Position numbers and translations under genes: made by a program. A DNA stretch of 64,000 bases from Quillaja saponaria (taxonomy: Eukaryota; Streptophyta; Magnoliopsida; Fabales; Quillajaceae): contig CM055607.1 of NCBI GenBank assembly GCA_029379385.1, positions 6,882,001-6,946,000 on the forward strand, in the 5' to 3' direction. Positions 49,183 through 62,126 of this stretch are shown piece after piece. The notes under the pieces were generated by a model that saw only the letters and a list, made by a program, of their open reading frames with translations, was not told the DNA's origin and ran no database searches. Each line of letters opens with the position of its first letter. Positions within the stretch are counted from its first letter, which is position 1.

Positions 49183-50454
49183 TGTATTTAAGAGAGAGCT
49201 ATCATATTGTACATGCCATTAACAAGGATACGATCGAGCTTCTTTAGTTGGTCATCATTAATTAGTTCTGAAAATCACAAATTAATTAATGCATATAATT
49301 TTCCCTCCCTATATTAGGATGGGTTTTTCTAATTTAATACATAATCTGTTTTTCCCTCCCTCACACAATTGAGTCACATTATATTTTAACCTTTGTAACC
49401 AAACATTCTAAATCAGCTCTAAACATATAAATTAGTCTACTAATTTCTCTCATTTCATTGAAATTTATTATCACTTATATATATAATTATTTTATATATT
49501 TGTTTTCCTTTTTTCTCACTTACACCTCCTATTATTTGTCCTATCTTCCTTCACATCTAAAGTTTCTTTATTTATTTACTTTTATTTCATCAAATCAATG
49601 AAAGCGAACAAAAAGATTAAAATTTTGGTAATTTTTGTCTGTAGATTTGGTTTTATTTATTTGGTTGAAAAAAATTTAAAAATTGAAAATAGAAAAGAAA
49701 AAGATTGTTATTTTTTCTTACCTTCATTTCATTGATATTCCAATATGTTTTTTCAATTGAAAAAAGAAAGTAAGTATCCTATGAATTCTTTTTTGTTTTT
49801 TTTCCCTAAACATTTATATCAAAAATTAAAATTTTTTTTTGTTTACTTAATTTTTTATAATCGTGATTTTATGAATTTATTTGCATTAGAAACCATAATT
49901 AGAGATATGTAGAGTATAAAAGAAAAATTATGAGACAAAAAAATAAAAGTGTTACGACAATAGACAAAATATTAAAATTAGTAAAAACATAAAAACAAAT
50001 AAAAGTAATTGAAAAAAAAATTCTCAATTTTGTTGTAATTAAATATGTATATAATAATTAGTTAATTTAAAAAAATTATGTGTTATATATCACATTACTT
50101 GTTAGAAAAATCCAAAAAAGATATTCAATTAAATGGCCAGCTATGCTCTCGAGCTTGATCTGTAGTTGTTGTTAGTTTAATTTGTAATGATCTTCGAGAT
50201 ATTTTCTATCCTCGCTTGATTTTACTGTAGTTTTTCTTCTTGGGCTCTTTACCCGTTTCTTACCCATAAAAAAAATAAAAAAATAAAAAAAATAAATAAA
50301 AAAAAAGATATTCAAAATCATGGCTGCTATAAATATAAAAGGCTGTTGATACGTGCAATAGCATATCTGTATTTTTATAGAAATTATTCTCTCTTTATCT
50401 CTACATATATTTAGTATACACACTTACAGTCTTTTCATCAATTCACATACGTTC

Positions 50455-52622
50455 ATGGAGAAAAAACTTCAGGCCTCCTCCCTATCCTTTCTTCTCTTTT
50501 TGCTTCTCCTTCCTACAACCTTCACAGGTTTGTTTGTTTTATCATCATCATCATATATAATAAATTGAAATGTTCATTAATTATATAATATTGATTTTTA
50601 ATTATTAATTATTGCAGGAATTGTTGCGATCAACGAATTATATGGGATTTATAATGGTACTGCTAAACTTTTTGTTTTTGGGGACTCTTATGTTGATACT
50701 GGGAATAGTCCAAAGCCAGGGGCTGGTTCATGGAAACAACCATATGGATCCACTTTTCCACAGAAACCAGTTGGTCGGTTCAGCAATGGTCGAGTTCTTA
50801 CAGATTATATATGTGTGTCTCTTATCTCTTTTTTTCATCGCAAAAATACTTAATTCAATTTTCGGTTATCATATTAGAAGGAAATTTTCTTATTTAATTG
50901 AGTATTAGATACAAAATGTGATTTTATGTCCGTTATTACGCGGATGGACGTTAGACTTGACTATTTCTACATTAAATGAAAATAGTTTGATATAATTACT
51001 CTTAATATCCATTTATATCTAATTATTATTATTTTTGTAATATTTGTTTATTTTACTTTCTTTTTTCTACTTGAAATAAATGGGACTAGTAGGTTCTGAT
51101 TCTACGGGATAATTTCCAAATTAAGACTTAGATCTTTTTTATCTTGAATTATATATTGAACATCAAATGAGTGACATTATAATAAGATTATTTTAATTTT
51201 TTCCTTTTGATATGTTATTCGTTATTTATATATGTTTTTTGAAAACTAAATTTTTAAAAAAAATAGTAATTTATCCATTAAATAACATTAAAGTCATAAT
51301 AAATATTACAAATATTTTATTAAAAAAAATTTCAGTAATTTTGATCTGTTGCCTTATTAATTAATTGAATGTTTCATATATATATATAGCTATGTTTTTG
51401 AGAATAAGATCGCCCACACCGTTCAAGTGGAGAAGGTACGTAAACAAAACAAGACTGAGATATGGAATGAATTTTGCTTATGGAGGCACTGGTGTTTTCA
51501 ACACATTGGTTAATCTACCCAACATGACAACCCAAATCGACTTTTTCCAAAAGCTAATCCAAGAAAATGCCTACACCAAACAAGACCTTGACTCCTCGAT
51601 TGCTCTAGTATCAGTTGCTGGCAACGATTATACTAATTTTCTAGTAAAAAATCGAAGCCTAGAGGTGAGTTTTAATTGAGTTAATTAGTTATAATGACTT
51701 GTGGACTGTGGCTTACGTATGTTTCTTGCGTTGTTTGGTTGATTCTATGTCTCTTTTTTATGTGATAGAAGTTGCCAGCCTTCACTGCATCTCTAGTTAA
51801 TCAAATTTCCTTGAATCTCAAACGCATTCAAAGCTTGGGGGTGAAAAAGATAGCCGTTACAGGTTTGGAACCACTGGGATGTTTACCACAAATATCTGTG
51901 GCTTCTGCATATCAAAATTGCATTGAGCCTCTAAATTTGATCTCCAACACTCACAACCAGATGTTGCTGCAAGCTGTGCAAAACTTGACCCATGAAATTA
52001 GTGATGGAACCGTATTCATGATGCTAGATCTCAACGGCGCTTTCATGACTGCAATAAACAACCTGAGAAATCATACAGGTAGGATACAACACCTCAAGTT
52101 TGCATTTTGTTGTGTGCGAGCTGGCATGTACTTATGTTAATTCACACATCGTGTTTATATTAGGTTAATTTTTTTTTTTTTTTTTAGTAAACTATATAAG
52201 CAACTTAAGTGAGTGTTAATTATGACGGGTTAATGTCAAGTAATTTAACTTATGTTATGAGTCGTGATAAATGACATCAAAGTCAACCTGCCTAGTACAA
52301 ATTATAAATATAGATTGAAGAGTCCAATGAAATTTGTAGTCGAAAGAATGTTTTAACATTTTTATACATGTTTCAAGCATGGGATGATATTTTCTTCATT
52401 ATATATGCAGGACAATCAGAATGGATGAATCCATTGCAACCATGTTGTGTTGGTTCGATCTTGGAGAACTCGTGTGGAAATTTGAATGAGAAAGGCAAAA
52501 AGAATTATACTATTTGCAAGAACCCGGAGATGTCTTTCTTTTGGGACTTAGTTCATCCTTCTCAAAATGGTTGGCATTTAGTATATTTAGCCTTAGAATC
52601 TTCTCTCCAGCAACTCTATTAG
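50455..52622 (+). CDS. GDSL esterase/lipase (At5g03610-like), secreted
   Basis: Five exons: 50455-50527, 50618-50812, 51390-51664, 51769-52078 and 52411-52622 (TAG); 354 residues, phases consistent. Exon 1 encodes a signal peptide (LSFLLFLLLLPTTFTG). Block I is FVFGDSYVDTGN (residues 44-54, nucleophile Ser48 in GDSY). The oxyanion Gly lies in YGMNFAYGGTGVF (about 121), block III in SVAGNDY (Asn168), and block V in FWDLVHPS (Asp330, His333), so the catalytic set is complete. Family role: SGNH hydrolase acting on ester-linked lipids or cell-wall acyl groups; the substrate is not predictable. Converges with the ankyrin-PGG gene (stops 341 bp apart). The 3' end from 51877 on is duplicated at 31388-32087. 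Confidence 0.92.
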
Positions 52623-52962
52623 AAATGTTATTGACTTATTTCAATTAGATTATAATAAGATCCGTTTCGTTTACGATTCCATCAGAATAAAGTATTTTTC
52701 ACAAATATATAGTTTGTTCTTCCATTTGAATCCAATATATATCCCAATATAATCCTTTATGACCTGATCCCAAACACACAAACACACACAAACAAATAAC
52801 ACTATATATTTACAAATTTAGTTCAGACACTTGAAGAAAGACATGTTTTAGTTATAAAACTCCCAACTTTAACAAAAGAAAATTTAAAAACACATGTAAA
52901 TTCAGTAGATATTAAAAATAGATAAACAGAGCACACCTGAAGTAGCATACATACTGAGCAAC

Positions 52963-55900
52963 TCAGAACCAACGCTTTACTCCCCTGTCAAAAATGACGG
53001 GCCCATATGTTGAGATGAATATTCGAACAAGAAGTGGAAATTGCAGTAGTATGAACAGAGTGACTGGAATGCTGGCAAGAAGAGTCACAAGAATGAAAAC
53101 CCATGTTCGTCCATGTAATGTGAAGTACATAGCAGCACAAAATGTCATCATCATGGTTGCAATGGAGAGAAATAAGGCAGAAAGGCCTATTATTAACTTC
53201 TTAGGCAATGATTCGAGAAAATCTTCCTCTGCGTAACGTGATGTAAGAATGCCCAAAAACATCAGTACAGAAGTTGAAGAAGAGAAAAGTGATATGGCAT
53301 CTGATATCATGAAGAGCATGAATAACTTGCGTTTTAAGAATATCGGATAGCCACTATCATCATTACCACCTGGGACTGTGAAAGCTGCAGCAAACATAAT
53401 GGTAACTATGAGAGCACCTACAACTGTACAAGAGCTTGCTGTCTCCTTCATCCATCTCTCACCTTCTTTTACCAATTCTTTGTGATTCTCTGTGAACACA
53501 TCTCTAGGTGTCATATTATCCAAGTTTAAAGCCTCTCGCATATTAGGTGGAACTATACTTTCCACCTCCTGCATATATTTAGAGACAAAAATTGAATGAT
53601 AACAAAAATAAATCAAAGATTAGATAAAACATATTTAGAACTAGTTGGTTTTACATATCACACTGATTAACTAATATAAACTTATATAATGTATTAAACA
53701 TATTAGTTACGTTATATAACAAGACTGTATTATTCTCTTATTAATAGACATCATATACGAATCAACATAATATTATTATTATACATAATAATATTATTAT
53801 ACGTATAATGTCATATCCTTATAAGATGCATCAAACAAGCCTTTAATCTCAGAAAGATTTAACATATCTAGTGTGAGATAATCACCTTAAACCATTGCAA
53901 TTCTCTTTGCATCTTCAAAGCTGCGCCTGATATACGATTGAGTTCTGTAAAAGGTGCTAATTCCCCAGCTACATGTAGCATGTTATTGTTACTTGAATCT
54001 AAAGAAGTTGCAGCCTCATCTTTCCAAGCCAGTCCATATATGAGGCTGAAAACTTTAGCTTGACGAAATTGAATAGCAGAAAAGAACAAGTTTCTAAACA
54101 TATTGTCACGACTCCATAAGAGATCTGGATTTGCTTTTGATGATTCAATAATAAATTCTGAGATTCCTCGTTCTGCAGCTCGAAAGATTGCATCGTATAC
54201 TAAACCTTTTGACATTTGTTTATCATCTAAAGTTTCAATTTCCTCGCACACAATACGTAGAAGTGCAAGGGATTGCTCATGGACTAATTTCATTTTGTTT
54301 ATTTTCTTGATTCCTAAGTTGACACAATTAATAAAAAAAATGCTATCAATTTCCCAATGATCGAATGTCATATTAATGTACGATAAAATGAACAAATTAA
54401 GAATAAGAATAAAAAAACAAAGAAAACTAAAAATAACTTCAAAGAACCAAATGCTATCAACTTTCCAATGATTGGCTGTCATTAATTAGTACTGTGAAAC
54501 CCTAGTGCATGAAATGGAGATTAAAGAACCGAATTAACTTCAAAGAGAGTACTAACTTTGGGGTAGTAGATACCTAAAAAATTATGGATATTCGAAACTA
54601 ATCTTTTCGATGGGATTGGATGAACTGCAACACAAAGAGAAACAATAATGAACTAAAAAATCAATAAAAAGAAAGAGAAGAATTAATCATGCAGCACAGT
54701 ACCTATTAAATTCTCATCACTTTCTCTTTTCTGATCATCTTCGTCGATGTTTAATTGAATGTGATTAGCAGAAGAAGATGGTTTCATCTGTATCCCTTTT
54801 CACAAACAGTGAGTTCATGTTAATTCTTTTATTTCTCTATTGCATGAAGAAATAAAAAAATAAATAGCTTTGCAAAAATTACAACATTTTCCTTTTCTAA
54901 TTGCTACTAGAAGTATATATATTTGTACAACATTAAAAACTAGTAATCTAGATCAAGGAACTAAAATTTGTTTTGCTTCTATCCAAACGAGTGATTTTTT
55001 TTTTAATTTTTACAGTTATGAAAACGAAATGCCCCTACAGAAACGAAAAGTAACATTTTGATGAAAACGGTACCATTTTCGTAGAAAATATGTAGTTTTT
55101 CATTTGAAACATATTGGTTTCTGTAAATTTTGTTGGAAATAATATAAACTTAAGTAAATTTTTTGTTTTATGTAACACTTTTACATAAGTTATATATATA
55201 TAATATTTATATATTACATAAGCATCCTAAACACTCCTAATGCCAGGGTTGGATGTGATTATAACAATTTTCAAATGGCATATGTATATTAAGGTTTTTA
55301 CTTTAATATGTATTTATGAGCATATTATGTACTAAATTAATCATGTTAGATATTTACGATTAAGATACTATGTAATTTATTATATGTTTCTATGCGTTCT
55401 GAGTTTCCAATATAAATTTTTATATCACGATTCATTTTTGTTTTCAAATTTATCCAAATTTAACTTGAAACAAATTTTAGTATTTTGATCCGGATTCCTC
55501 TTGCTTGAACCTAGGATTAGAACAAACTTAAACCAAGATATCATTTAGCTAAGCAAATGTCTTATGGTTAAAAATAGTAATAGAGGTATGAATCAATATT
55601 GATTATAACAAGAATGTGCAGATAATTATAAAGATTTATATAATTGCTGCGATTACAAAAATATCTCAAAATTACTAAAATTAACAAACAATTTAATTCA
55701 TGGTATTGCCAGAAAATGTGAAAGTTGTAGTACTTACAGTCGTAGATCCATTGTTGCCAAAATGAGAGCTTACAGCCACTGGGGAAAGCAGAAGGTAGAC
55801 TAGCCAAACCCAAAACTAAAGTGAAGCCATCGTTGTCTGGTGTTATTGCCAAACGTGGGCAATACTTAAGCAAATCCAGAGCAATATCTAGAAAAAGTCA

Positions 55901-58900
55901 TTATAATGTACATGGATTAATTCATAACTACAACTTCCCTTTTGGAATCTCAAAGCATGATTAAAATGTTGTTAATTAGTAAAATCAAATGCACAATAAA
56001 TAAAAGTTAACATTAAAGGTAATCATATTCAAAGTTAGATTTTCCTTTAAAAGTGGAATTTTTTTTTTCTTTACAAATGATAAAGAGAGTTAGAGCGGTA
56101 AAATATGTTTTTAAGAAAGGTAAATATACATTATGTTCTCAAGTTTTAGGAATCTGAAAATATTTCAAAGAGTTAATTAAAGAAATGAAAATATTTGACA
56201 TTCTCTTGTCAAATTGGTAATTGCACGAGCTTATAAAGAAAGAGGTTGAAAGGTATAAATTCTCACACAAGTTATTTGTCAATAAATATTTAAATATTAG
56301 ACCTCTGACTTACCTAGTTGTATCCAACCCAGATCAAGTAATATCTAAGTTAAAATTCATGTGTTTATTGAGCTAATGATTTTGCCTTCCATAAAACATA
56401 AAGTTTTATAATTTCGTAGACTTGTTAATAAGAGTCATAATGTGCCGATAAATCAAAAAATTAGCCGAACCATACAGAAATTTTGGTACGATTTCAGTAT
56501 TTAAAATTTTTTGGTACGGTTTCGAAATTGCATTAACAAAAATCAAATATTCAGTTCGGTTATATTGAAGCTCTGATAAAACTGATATCAGAACCGAATT
56601 TAAATACTCCCATAGGCCTCCAACCTATTTCTGCTGCTACTTGTTCCCTATCCTAAAAATTTGTCACAAAGCACATAGAAAATATAGGTCCGGCTTTTAA
56701 AGGAGTGGAAAAATCAATAGGGAACAAGCAATGTGGGCTACATTCCTAGGCTCAATAGGATGTTTATTGATTGTTTCTTTTTTATTTTTAAGATAAAATG
56801 GGCCTCACTAATTTGGGCTGCAAAGCAAGGCCCAATCAAAACCGATAAATACCATCCGAAAACAGAACAAGCAGTATGATTCGATTAGTGAAATACTCTA
56901 ATACTTACATTACCGAAACCGAATAGTTACCGACATTTTGGTTCTATTATGTTTATCCTAAAAATCGTACCCAACTCTTCCCTATTTACTTATACTATTC
57001 CATGTATATCTATCTATATTAATAAAATATATAATTGTTTCTAAATTCTTACCCATACTAATTTGGGCTCAATCAAAACCAATCAATACTAAAACCGATT
57101 CGAAAACTGTACAAGCAATATGATTCTATTAGTAAAATACTCTATTGTCTAAATTAACCAAGCCGAATAGTTACCAACATGTTTGGTTTGATTATTTTTA
57201 ACTAAAAAACCATACTGAACTCATCCCTACTTATAGTATTCCATGTATATTTATATATATTAATAAGATATATAATTGTTTAAGTTCTTACCCATAATTT
57301 TGAAATAGTAGCACTGGATAAGAAGTGCTGCACCATGGATTCCTTTTTCAGGCATGAGTTCCTCTAATGGAGTGACTGAGTAAAGATAGTGAGCCATTTC
57401 AAAGTGACCATATGTAATAGCCAATGTAACTGGAATCAAGTTGTAGTTTGTTGCAATTGTGACTACGTTTTTATTTTTCTTAACCATCCATTTTGCTATT
57501 TCAACAGTTCCAGCAGAAGTTGCAGATGCAAGAGCTGTGTATCCCTCCTTGTCTCTTATTTCTATTGCTTCTTCAGACATCAATTCCAATAACTCTTTCA
57601 CAATCTTAAAATGTCCGAATTCAACGGCGGCGTGAAGAGCCGTCTTGCCAGAGAATGCAATTCCTCCACTCAGCGCATCAGGGTGGGTCTTAATGAATTC
57701 CTTTGCAACCTCCCAGTTTCCAATCTGCAATGTCTTGTAAAATCTTGCATACTGAACATAATCCTTGGTTTCTGTTGATCATTGCAAAGTTTCTAATAAT
57801 TAGTAGGGAAACTTTAAGTTAATAATTAATTAGCTGATTAAGTTGACTGAAATATGTTGATGATCCATAATATAGTGCAAAAACCATTACAAAGTGAACA
57901 AGTTTTTTTTTTTTTTTTTTTTTTCTTCACTTGAAAAATCTTGTCTTCATATGCAAAAATGCAATTAGGTTTTAGCACATCATAGCAAAAGAAATTAGGG
58001 GGGAAAAAAGTACAAAGATGTTTATATATATTTACAATGATTGTACATAAGATTTTTGTTGTAAAAATAATGTTTCATTACGGTTTAAGCATAATTAAGA
58101 TTTAGATCTTCTCATGTTTCTCTTGTAACCAAATCCGATCAGAAAAGAAAATCATATAAAAATAAAATTCTTACAAAATTAAATTACTTGCGACGGAAAT
58201 TGATATTTTTCTCTTAAACAGACTTGTATGAGATAATCTACATATATGAACAATGTCAAAATGAATTTATTTAAAAAAAAATTGATATCACCTCTCAAAT
58301 TAAAAAGAATAAGATTCCACCATCTTTGGAAAAAATTATTGAAGTGGTGAGCCACTTGGTTTGCAGTCGTATAAACATGGGACACATGTAAATCAAATGA
58401 AAGTTGCTCTTCACAAAATAAAAAAATAAAAAATAAAAAAGGAGCAAGTGAAAGTCTTTTCAAGGTTTGAACGTGTCAAAATTTTGTTATTCCACCTGTT
58501 AGCAGGTATTAATTCTTTTATTAAATATAACAAATAAAAAAACACATAATTCATACCTAATGAAAAAGAAAGATAAAATAATTTTTTCTACAAAAAAAGA
58601 GATAAAAATGTTATTATTGATTAAAACTTGACTTAGATTCATATATATTGCGTACATTAAACGCAATTTTAATATATAGTAAACTTTAAGAAATACATAA
58701 AATGTCACTCTTTGTATAATTAATAGTAAGTCATATTTGTATACTAACAACATTTATTTAATTTTAAAACTTTTTAGTTAATGTTATGATATATATATAT
58801 ATATGTAATGGCTGATCATGATCATTAGAGTGAAATGCAACAAATAATTTCTTATTTTAAAATATTTCATTTTTCTAAAATTATTATACAACTCAACTTA

Positions 58901-59582
58901 AATGAGTTTTAAATTTCAAATGGATTATATGAGTTAATGTTATGACTTGCACACTTGTTAATGCAATTATATGTATATATATTAATGTAATGGCTGATCA
59001 TGATGATTAGAGTGAAATGCAACAAATATTCAAATGGATTATATGCAACAAATTATTAATGTAATGGCTATTTATGATGATTGGAGTGAAATGCAACAAA
59101 TATTCAAATGGGTTATATGAATTATTTTTTTCTATTCTTGTTGATCTAGTCTCGAATAGAATTCAGCACTTATTTACGATAAACATATACAAATTAAAAT
59201 TTTATGAGAGAGAAAAATAACCTGGAATTTCTCCTGACTTAGCTTCTTCAAAATCAAGATGCGTAGTAAGCCTGTACTTATTATACAAAGCATCCCAAGC
59301 AATTTTGGCAGAATCAATTTCCATTGTTATAGAAAGTGCTTCCGGTCCACATGACATCTGAATTGCATGTAAAGCCGCTGCACTTTTTCTTCTCCACGAT
59401 TTAAACTCAGCAATATCAATATCAAGGCTTGGTGATTGGTCCTCTACGACGACGTCCCATAGGTCTTGTCCCAACAAATAATTTTTCATCCAAACACGCC
59501 ATTCTCCATAATTGTCTCGTTTAAGAAGCTCTCGAACCATAGGAGACGTAGCAGACGGCGTTAACCCAACTTTTGACCCCAT
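52963..59582 (-). CDS. Ankyrin-repeat PGG-domain membrane protein (ITN1-like)
   Basis: Seven exons on the minus strand: 59222-59582, 57292-57771, 55738-55887, 54703-54795, 54574-54624, 53886-54313 and 52963-53568; about 722 residues. Start: ATG at 59582 (MGSKVGLTPSATS). Residues about 15-115 form a Copia-gag-like domain (RDNYGEWRVWMKNYLLGQDL, KIAWDALYNKY). Exon 2 holds ankyrin repeats (KTALHAAVEFGHFKIVKELL; GYTALASATSAGTVEIAKWM). Exon 6 has NNNMLHVAGELAPF, and exon 7 the PGG domain (KETASSCTVVGALIVTIMFA, AAFTVPGGND) with about four membrane segments. ITN1 and relatives act at the plasma membrane in salt/ABA-ROS signalling or immunity. The exon 4 acceptor (AAAAG|GG) was chosen for phase and is the least certain join. 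A MITE sits in intron 6. Confidence 0.85.
53638..53842. mobile_element. Short Tourist-like MITE in the ankyrin gene intron
   Basis: Left end GAACTAGTTGGTTTTACATA, right end reverse-complemented AGGCTTGTTTGATGCATC, flanked by TTA (53635-53637, 53843-53845). Its left half matches the element at 36184 in the duplicated block; the rest is shorter. Confidence 0.6.
56812..57297 (-). repeat. Tandem duplication spanning an exon-intron boundary
   Basis: Two units of about 240 bp, 57060-57297 and 56812-57059, share CAATCAAAACC, CAAGCARTATGATTC, CCGAATAGTTACC and TATTCCATGTATAT blocks. The upstream unit contains the real donor of ankyrin-gene exon 2 (ATGG|GTAAGAAC); the other carries a second copy of that donor (TATGG|GTAAGAA, about 57049-57057) inside the intron. 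Confidence 0.8.
58804..59120. repeat. Three-copy repeat in ankyrin gene intron 1
   Basis: GTAATGGCTGATCATGAT and GAGTGAAATGCAACAAATA recur at about 58806, 58989 and 59061. The third copy has a changed middle (GGCTATTTATGATGATTGG). The copies are irregularly spaced. Confidence 0.85.
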
Positions 59583-60280
59583 TTTATTTACTGCCAAAAT
59601 AAAATAAAATGAAACTCACAGTTTGTGAAGCAAAGCAAAGTTTGAAGGTATTCAAGAACTTATTGATGGTTGAAGCTCAAGTCCAGAAACCAGAGAGATG
59701 TATTGCCAGCAGATGGGATCAGATCAGCGGAAATTTGAATGTGTGGCTTAGTTTTAAAGCAAGACAAGACGCTATTTGATAATTTTATTGTACTCACCAA
59801 TACACGTCCGCCACGAGTTTGACTTTTGGTGATTGAATCCATAACGAATGCTGTCCAAAGTCCAAACTCCCATATATCTAACGCCTTGTTTGTCGTTTAT
59901 TATAATTGATATGATATTAGTAATTTAGTACTTTTTTTCTATTATAATCGAATTTTATATTATATAGTCTATTCTGATTACATTAATTAATTAATTAATT
60001 TAAAAGATGTTAGTGTTTCATAAAATAATAATTTCATTTATAAGTCTTTGTCAAAATTATCAAAAATTGAACAAAATAATTGTATTTTATCTGATTTGAT
60101 ATTGTTTCTATTTTGAAAAAGAAAAAAAGAAACTAATTCAATTGATTTTTTATCTTATTTTATTTTTACACAAATAATATACTAAGTTTTGATAATTTTT
60201 TTTTAAAGTATAAAATATAAAAAATAATAAAAAATTATTAATCAGGAAAATAATTTGTTTATGTTTTAAGTGATGTCTTA
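59583..60280. other. 5' flank of the ankyrin gene
   Basis: An acceptor-like GGCAG lies 11 bp before the ATG, so a 5' UTR intron is possible. A minus-strand open frame at 59660-59842 lies in the likely 5' UTR and has no family match I know. Upstream of 59880 the DNA is AT-rich and empty. Confidence 0.4.
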
Positions 60281-61160
60281 GGGTTTGTTTGAATCACGGA
60301 ATTACAATTGATAAAGAATTGTAATACAATTCTAATTCTTTAATAATTGAAATTAGACTTGAATTATAATTTTGTTGTTTGGAGTGTAGAAAGATTTATG
60401 AATTAGAATTGTAATTTTATTTTTGTAAATTCTAATAATTATTTTTTTAAAGAAAAATTGATCTTACCCTTTCCCCCTCTCCTACTCCCTATTCCTTAAC
60501 GCCTCATGTCCCCATCATCCTATAACCCCAAACGATGGCCACACTAATCTGCATATTGCAGACTTTCACCAATCACCCATAAAACATAAGAAAAAAAATA
60601 ATCTGGGAGACGTATCAATTTCATTTGAAGAGAAAAAAGAACCGGACATTAATAGAGGAGATCTTTGTTGTGATCAGGGTAGTACTTTTTCTTGGCAAAG
60701 CTGAATAGATCGATAAACAACCAAGCAAGTAACATAAAAAGGGAAGCTAGAAAGGAGGGACAAAAAGAAGAGAAACTAGAAAGGAGAGAGAGAGAGAGAG
60801 AAGAGGATGATAGAGAAATCTTTATTTTGTGTGATGTATGGTAAGTGTTTGCCAGTAAAGTTAGTCAGTGTTGACAGAAAAAAATTAGCAGGCATAGATG
60901 GCCGGCATGGGTAGTGGTGATAGAAACTGATTGTTGTCGATGGATATGGTGTAGGCTGGGTCGATGGATGAAGGCAATAAAGGTTCTGGTGGAATTTCAA
61001 TTTTTAGGGGTAATCATAAAAATTGAAAGGATAGATTTTTAGTAATATTACAATTCCAAAATTCTAATTCTAAATCTGAATGGGAAGCCAAACTTAAAAA
61101 TTGGAATTGAACACCCAATTCCAATTCTATGGGTCCAATTCCTGGGATCCAAACGAGCCC
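60281..61160. mobile_element. Tourist-like MITE, 880 bp
   Basis: Ends GGGTTTGTTTGAATCACGGA and, reverse-complemented, GGGCTCGTTTGGATCCCAGG; flanked by TTA at 60278-60280 and 61161-61163. The GGGCYYGTTTGG end and TTA target are typical of PIF/Harbinger-derived MITEs. The interior includes a (GA)n tract near 60783-60802 and no transposase. Confidence 0.75.
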
Positions 61161-61712
61161 TTAATGATATTAAGATTACATTTGTGAAAATAATAGAAAG
61201 CTTATCATTTTTACTTGATTAAATGTGATTAAAAGGTGAACCTTACAATACCCAACTCTATTTGGTTGGGTTTTAAATACTCAACGTAAATTGAGAAGCG
61301 TTTGATAAGGGAAATGACAACTCAGCAGTATTATCTGTTGAGTTTTTCTTGATCTGTTAGAGAAACTTGCAAGTTAGAATTATTATTTATGTTTTAACCC
61401 CAATATATTTATGTTTTAACTCCAATAATTATATTTACATGTTTAACAAATCTGTCAATAAATTTGTGTATTTATATTTTTCACCCATAATTTTATTAAA
61501 TACTTTCAATTTTGTCATTTGTTCCGCCCTTTTTCTCTTTTTTTTTGGTAAGAAAAAGAGGCAACCATCGTGGGTTTCATAAACCCATAAGAGTCAACAA
61601 AAAAAAAAGGTTCAGATCTAACCATAATTCTAACCCAAACCCTAATCCTAAACCAATAAAGTAAAAATTGCTTAAATCAATACCCTTTTGAAAATTGTTT
61701 ACTCTCATAATA
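61161..61712. other. Spacer, nothing recognised
   Basis: AT-rich DNA with no supported exon or repeat. Confidence 0.4.
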
Positions 61713-61800
61713 GGGAGGATATACATTGCGGGAGCTTTGAAGAAAAGATGTGGTTAGGGAGGATATACATTGCGGGAGCTTTGAAGAAAAGATGTGGTTA
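61713..61800. repeat. Perfect 44-bp tandem duplication
   Basis: Two identical units, 61713-61756 and 61757-61800, each beginning GGGAGGATATACATTGCGGG. Identity suggests a recent event or an assembly artefact. Confidence 0.95.
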
Positions 61801-61987
61801 GTTGTGTCCGTCAACACCAAATTTAACCACTAAGCACATGCAATGTACTGAACATGTAGTATATAGGTCACTGAAGGGCTAGCATGTTTCTAACGCCGAA
61901 GTACCACACTATTGTACCAGAAATACGAGCTTCTGAATTGTACTACAGAATTATGTTGAAAGGGACCTATTCGATTCCACTGTAGGA

Positions 61988-62126
61988 TGCATACCTACAA
62001 ATTCAGTATGAATCATATCGTTGAGCATATGATATCTGAGCACCCTTTTTAATTATGCAAAAATGTAGGATGAAAATATAATGAAATCTCTCATAAACAT
62101 TATGAAGTTATATACACTTGATTCCT
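61988..62126 (+). repeat. Displaced copy of an ORRM1 intron 6 segment
   Basis: Matches 46138-46281 in the same orientation (TTGAGCATATGATATCTG, ATGCAAAAATGTAGGATGAA, ATATACACTTGATTCCT) with a few substitutions and indels. No exon of ORRM1 is included. Both copies may also come from a third dispersed repeat. Confidence 0.8.

Larger units (their letters stand above)
47011..50454. other. Intergenic between ORRM1 and GDSL gene
   Basis: 3' flank of ORRM1, then AT-rich DNA with the poly-G tract, a 420-bp tandem duplication and (AT)n. No exon supported. The last few hundred bases before 50455 must hold the GDSL promoter; no sharp motif stands out apart from TATAAATATAAAAGG near 50328. Confidence 0.55.
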
